A DNA stretch of 34,312 nucleotides from Alphaproteobacteria bacterium (GTDB lineage: Bacteria; Pseudomonadota; Alphaproteobacteria; Rickettsiales; UBA998). The notes under the pieces were generated by a model. The model ran no database searches and was not told where the DNA came from. It saw nothing but the letters and a program-made list of their open reading frames with translations. Shown here piece by piece: positions 32,471-34,312 of the stretch. Where the stretch lies: positions 1 to 34,312 of the forward strand of contig RDXO01000014.1 in assembly GCA_004292675.1 (NCBI GenBank), given 5' to 3'. The number at the start of each line of letters is the position of its first letter. Within the stretch, counting starts at the first letter, position 1. The position numbers were made by a program, and so were the translations under genes.

Positions 32471-33807
32471 TGGGTGATGAACAGAGAATGATGATGACGA
32501 ATTTTTGGAACTTGTCTTTTTTAACATTGGGGATCGCGCTCGCATCGTCAAGTGTCTATGCGCAAACAGAAGCGTCATCACCACAAAAAGATAGTCTTTT
32601 GACGACACAAGAGAAAAAATCTCCCTTTGAGATCGCGGTGATCGTCAATGATGAAGTGATCACCAATTATGATATTGGGCAACGTCTGCGTTTTATGATC
32701 GCAACCACAACCATGCCACGCACGCAAGAAACGATGCAGAAATTATTTCCGCGCACGGTGGAAATGTTGATTGAGGAAATGTTGCAACGTCAGGAAGCTA
32801 CGCGCTTTAATTATCGTGTTGAACCTTCGGAAATCACGGCAGCGATTGCGACGATGGAAAAAGAGCAAGGCAAACCAGAGGGAAGTTTCTTGAAATTTCT
32901 TGAAGCGAATCAGATTGATAAAAAGACCGTGGAAGATCAAATTTCCACCCAAATTATGTGGGGAAAATTATTACAACAGCGTATTATCCCGAAATTGACC
33001 GTGACACCAAGTGATCTTGCTCGCGCTAATCAGCAAGTGAATAATGCGGAGCAGAAAGTGGAAGAAGTCAATATCTCGTACCTCACACTTCCTATGACGA
33101 TGGGACGAAGCGAGCCAGAAACAAAAGAATTGGCAACGATCATCACCAAAAAATTGCGTGAGGGTGCTAATTTTCGTGTTCTTGGAGCGCAGCTTGCTGT
33201 GAAAGAATTGACGCATCTGCAACCAAGTTGGATTCCTATGCGTGATCTTGATCCTGTGCTTGCAACCAAAATTGCGGAATCCACATTTCCTGCGGTATTT
33301 GGACCCGTGCAAACACCGACAGGTTATCAAATTTTGCACGTATTAGGCAAGCGCACTTCAGATTATCGTGTGAATGTCGAAGTATACTTCAAAGAAATCA
33401 TCATGACTCTTTCAGAACATGCGCAAAAATCAGAAGTGGATGCGTTGATGGTGATTGCGCAAGATGTGCGTCGTAACCCCGGTACATGCACCAATAAAGA
33501 TGTAGCAACAGTCAATAATATCGATGATTTGCAGTTTAAGGTGAATTATGTGCGCACTAAATTATCGGATATTTCACCCGATATGCTTTCCTTAGTCCGT
33601 CCTTTGCGTGTTGGCGAGGTATCAGAGCCGTTTGCTTCACCTGATGGTATTCGTTTGTTGAAATTATGCGAAAAAACTGATCTACCTAGTACGGGTGTTG
33701 ATGAGAAAAAGCTAACATTGAAAGTGAAAGAACAAAAATTCCGTCAAGAAGCGGTGAAATATATCCGCACGCTGCGTCGTGATGCGTTTATTGATATGCG
33801 TCTATAG
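32470..33807 (+). CDS. surA: SurA-type periplasmic chaperone/peptidyl-prolyl isomerase
   Basis: The protein assists folding of outer-membrane proteins in the periplasm. It has a signal peptide (MMTNFWNLSFLTLGIALASS, cleavage likely after SVYA). The SurA N-terminal domain is seen in IAVIVNDEVITNYDIGQRLR and LFPRTVEMLIEEMLQRQEA. A parvulin-like segment follows (SWIPMRDLDP, FGPVQTPTGYQILHVLGKR), and a second, more divergent one near the end (RPLRVGEVSEPFASPDGIRL). At 445 aa it is close to E. coli SurA (428). The start is uncertain: ATG 32470 overlaps the greA stop (TGATG), GTG 32467 is one codon earlier, and ATG 32488 gives the most compact signal peptide. The usual partners pdxA and ksgA do not follow; a BrnTA module on the other strand does. 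Confidence 0.9.
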   Translation: MGDEQRMMMTNFWNLSFLTLGIALASSSVYAQTEASSPQKDSLLTTQEKKSPFEIAVIVNDEVITNYDIGQRLRFMIATTTMPRTQETMQKLFPRTVEMLIEEMLQRQEATRFNYRVEPSEITAAIATMEKEQGKPEGSFLKFLEANQIDKKTVEDQISTQIMWGKLLQQRIIPKLTVTPSDLARANQQVNNAEQKVEEVNISYLTLPMTMGRSEPETKELATIITKKLREGANFRVLGAQLAVKELTHLQPSWIPMRDLDPVLATKIAESTFPAVFGPVQTPTGYQILHVLGKRTSDYRVNVEVYFKEIIMTLSEHAQKSEVDALMVIAQDVRRNPGTCTNKDVATVNNIDDLQFKVNYVRTKLSDISPDMLSLVRPLRVGEVSEPFASPDGIRLLKLCEKTDLPSTGVDEKKLTLKVKEQKFRQEAVKYIRTLRRDAFIDMRL

Positions 33808-33851
33808 TTATTATGAGAGTTATGCAGCGGTACTATAGTGTAGAGAGATGC

Positions 33852-34148
33852 CTACCGCTTTTGCTCTATGGCTTGGCGGTAGGAAGCAAGCACGGTGTGG
33901 ATAATGGTTTGATAGCCTTTGCCATGAGCATCATCCGCTTGCCCACGATACCAATCGAGTAAGTCCGCATCAATACGGAGTGTCACTTGTTTTTTGCGTT
34001 TAGGGTAACTCACCTGTGCATTATGCCAGAATTCTGCACCTGTATCGCTTGTCTCTAGGTCAGTATCATCTAAGGTAGCAAAACGATTCCAATCAGTTTT
34101 GCTTTGTCGTTGCATGTGAGATAGTTCTTCGCTGGTGTAGGTTGTCAT
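33852..34148 (-). CDS. brnA: BrnA family antitoxin
   Basis: The 98-aa protein is the antitoxin of a BrnT/BrnA type II module; it binds and neutralises the BrnT ribonuclease and, through its ribbon-helix-helix part, represses the operon. The N-terminal toxin-binding part includes DTGAEFWHNAQVSYPKRKKQ; the DNA-binding part is VTLRIDADLLDWYRGQADD followed by GYQTIIHTVLASYRQAI. It starts five bases after the stop of the brnT gene, the usual toxin-first order of this family. It ends 44 bases from the surA stop and converges with it; bases 33808-33851 show no clear terminator. Confidence 0.93.
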   Translation of the reverse strand: MTTYTSEELSHMQRQSKTDWNRFATLDDTDLETSDTGAEFWHNAQVSYPKRKKQVTLRIDADLLDWYRGQADDAHGKGYQTIIHTVLASYRQAIEQKR

Positions 34149-34153
34149 GATGG

Positions 34154-34312
34154 TTACCGCTTATGTTGCTCATAAATATCTGTTTCTTCAGGACGCTTGG
34201 CTATGCGAAATGATATAATACGGATTTTTTCTCCTCGCATCGTGTAAATTAGCGTAGCAAGTCTTCCATGTAATGGAGCAAGATCCATATGACGTATTTC
34301 ACCGTTCATCTC
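34154..34312 (-). CDS. brnT: BrnT family toxin, C-terminal part only (cut by window edge)
   Basis: The last 52 codons are visible, entering from the right edge: EMNGEIRHMDLAPLHGRLAT, then LIYTMRGEKIRIISFRIAKR and PEETDIYEQHKR before TAA (34154-34156). The GEKIRIISFRIAKRPEE segment with the Arg-rich strand and the Glu-Xn-Tyr-Glu ending is characteristic of BrnT, a RelE-fold ribonuclease that cuts mRNA. The N-terminus and the promoter are outside the window. Confidence 0.85.
   Translation of the reverse strand, partial: EMNGEIRHMDLAPLHGRLATLIYTMRGEKIRIISFRIAKRPEETDIYEQHKR

Noticed and set aside
33851..33883. CCTACCGC / GCGGTAGG inverted repeat as a terminator
   Set aside because: It lies inside the brnA coding end, has a 17-base loop and no T-run; probably chance symmetry of Tyr-Arg and Arg-stop codons.

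Overview
The window looks like a chromosomal stretch of an alphaproteobacterium with moderate G+C. The evidence is family-level and comes from reading the sequence: a long type-2 IleRS of the kind found in Rickettsiales and other alphaproteobacteria, a hisS-prfA-prmC-DUF4167 cluster, a PraR/PhrR-like XRE regulator, a class II DAHP synthase, a ComEC with the degenerate alphaproteobacterial C-terminus, and a BrnT/BrnA pair. I cannot place it in a genus.

Layout. 1-417: a 47-codon gene, a strong hairpin and the dnaE promoter. 418-5843 (+): dnaE, overlapped by 4 nt by one reading frame that joins a C5-cytosine methyltransferase to an R.HpaII-type endonuclease. 5856-6080: transposase scar. 6070-11361 (-): ileS-gpsA operon; the ileS frame carries two extra domains inside its editing domain. 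11437-12258: debris zone with an orphan promoter and start, an internally deleted IS481-type transposase and a beheaded gene. 12251-16751 (+): large RTX protein whose start is thrown out of frame by a perfect 10-bp tandem duplication. 16793-19829 (+): fabI-aroC-cysteine desulfurase, with 4-nt overlaps. 19831-24345 (-): unknown gene, comEC, class II DAHP synthase. 24409-31164 (-): hisS-prfA-prmC-DUF4167-SDR-uvrB. 31258-31680 (-): XRE regulator. 31985-33807 (+): greA-surA. 33852-34312 (-): brnA and the 3' part of brnT, cut by the window edge.

Most genes are housekeeping (replication, translation, aromatic and fatty-acid biosynthesis, repair). The unusual content sits on top of them. The most exciting item is the isoleucyl-tRNA synthetase: a DUF559 (Vsr/PD-(D/E)XK-like) nuclease domain bounded by GC-rich palindromic inverted repeats is inserted in frame, and a complete RimJ/RimL-type GNAT acetyltransferase is inserted further along the same editing domain. 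Removing both leaves about 1,090 residues, the usual length of this IleRS type. Next are the R-M frame, which seems to have arisen by a +1 slip in an A7 tract, and the RTX 10-bp switch. Several genes (dnaE, ileS, DAHP synthase, uvrB, perhaps hisS) have a promoter whose -10 box ends only 6-9 nt before the ATG, suggesting leaderless mRNAs.

All family calls come from reading motifs by eye; no database search was run.
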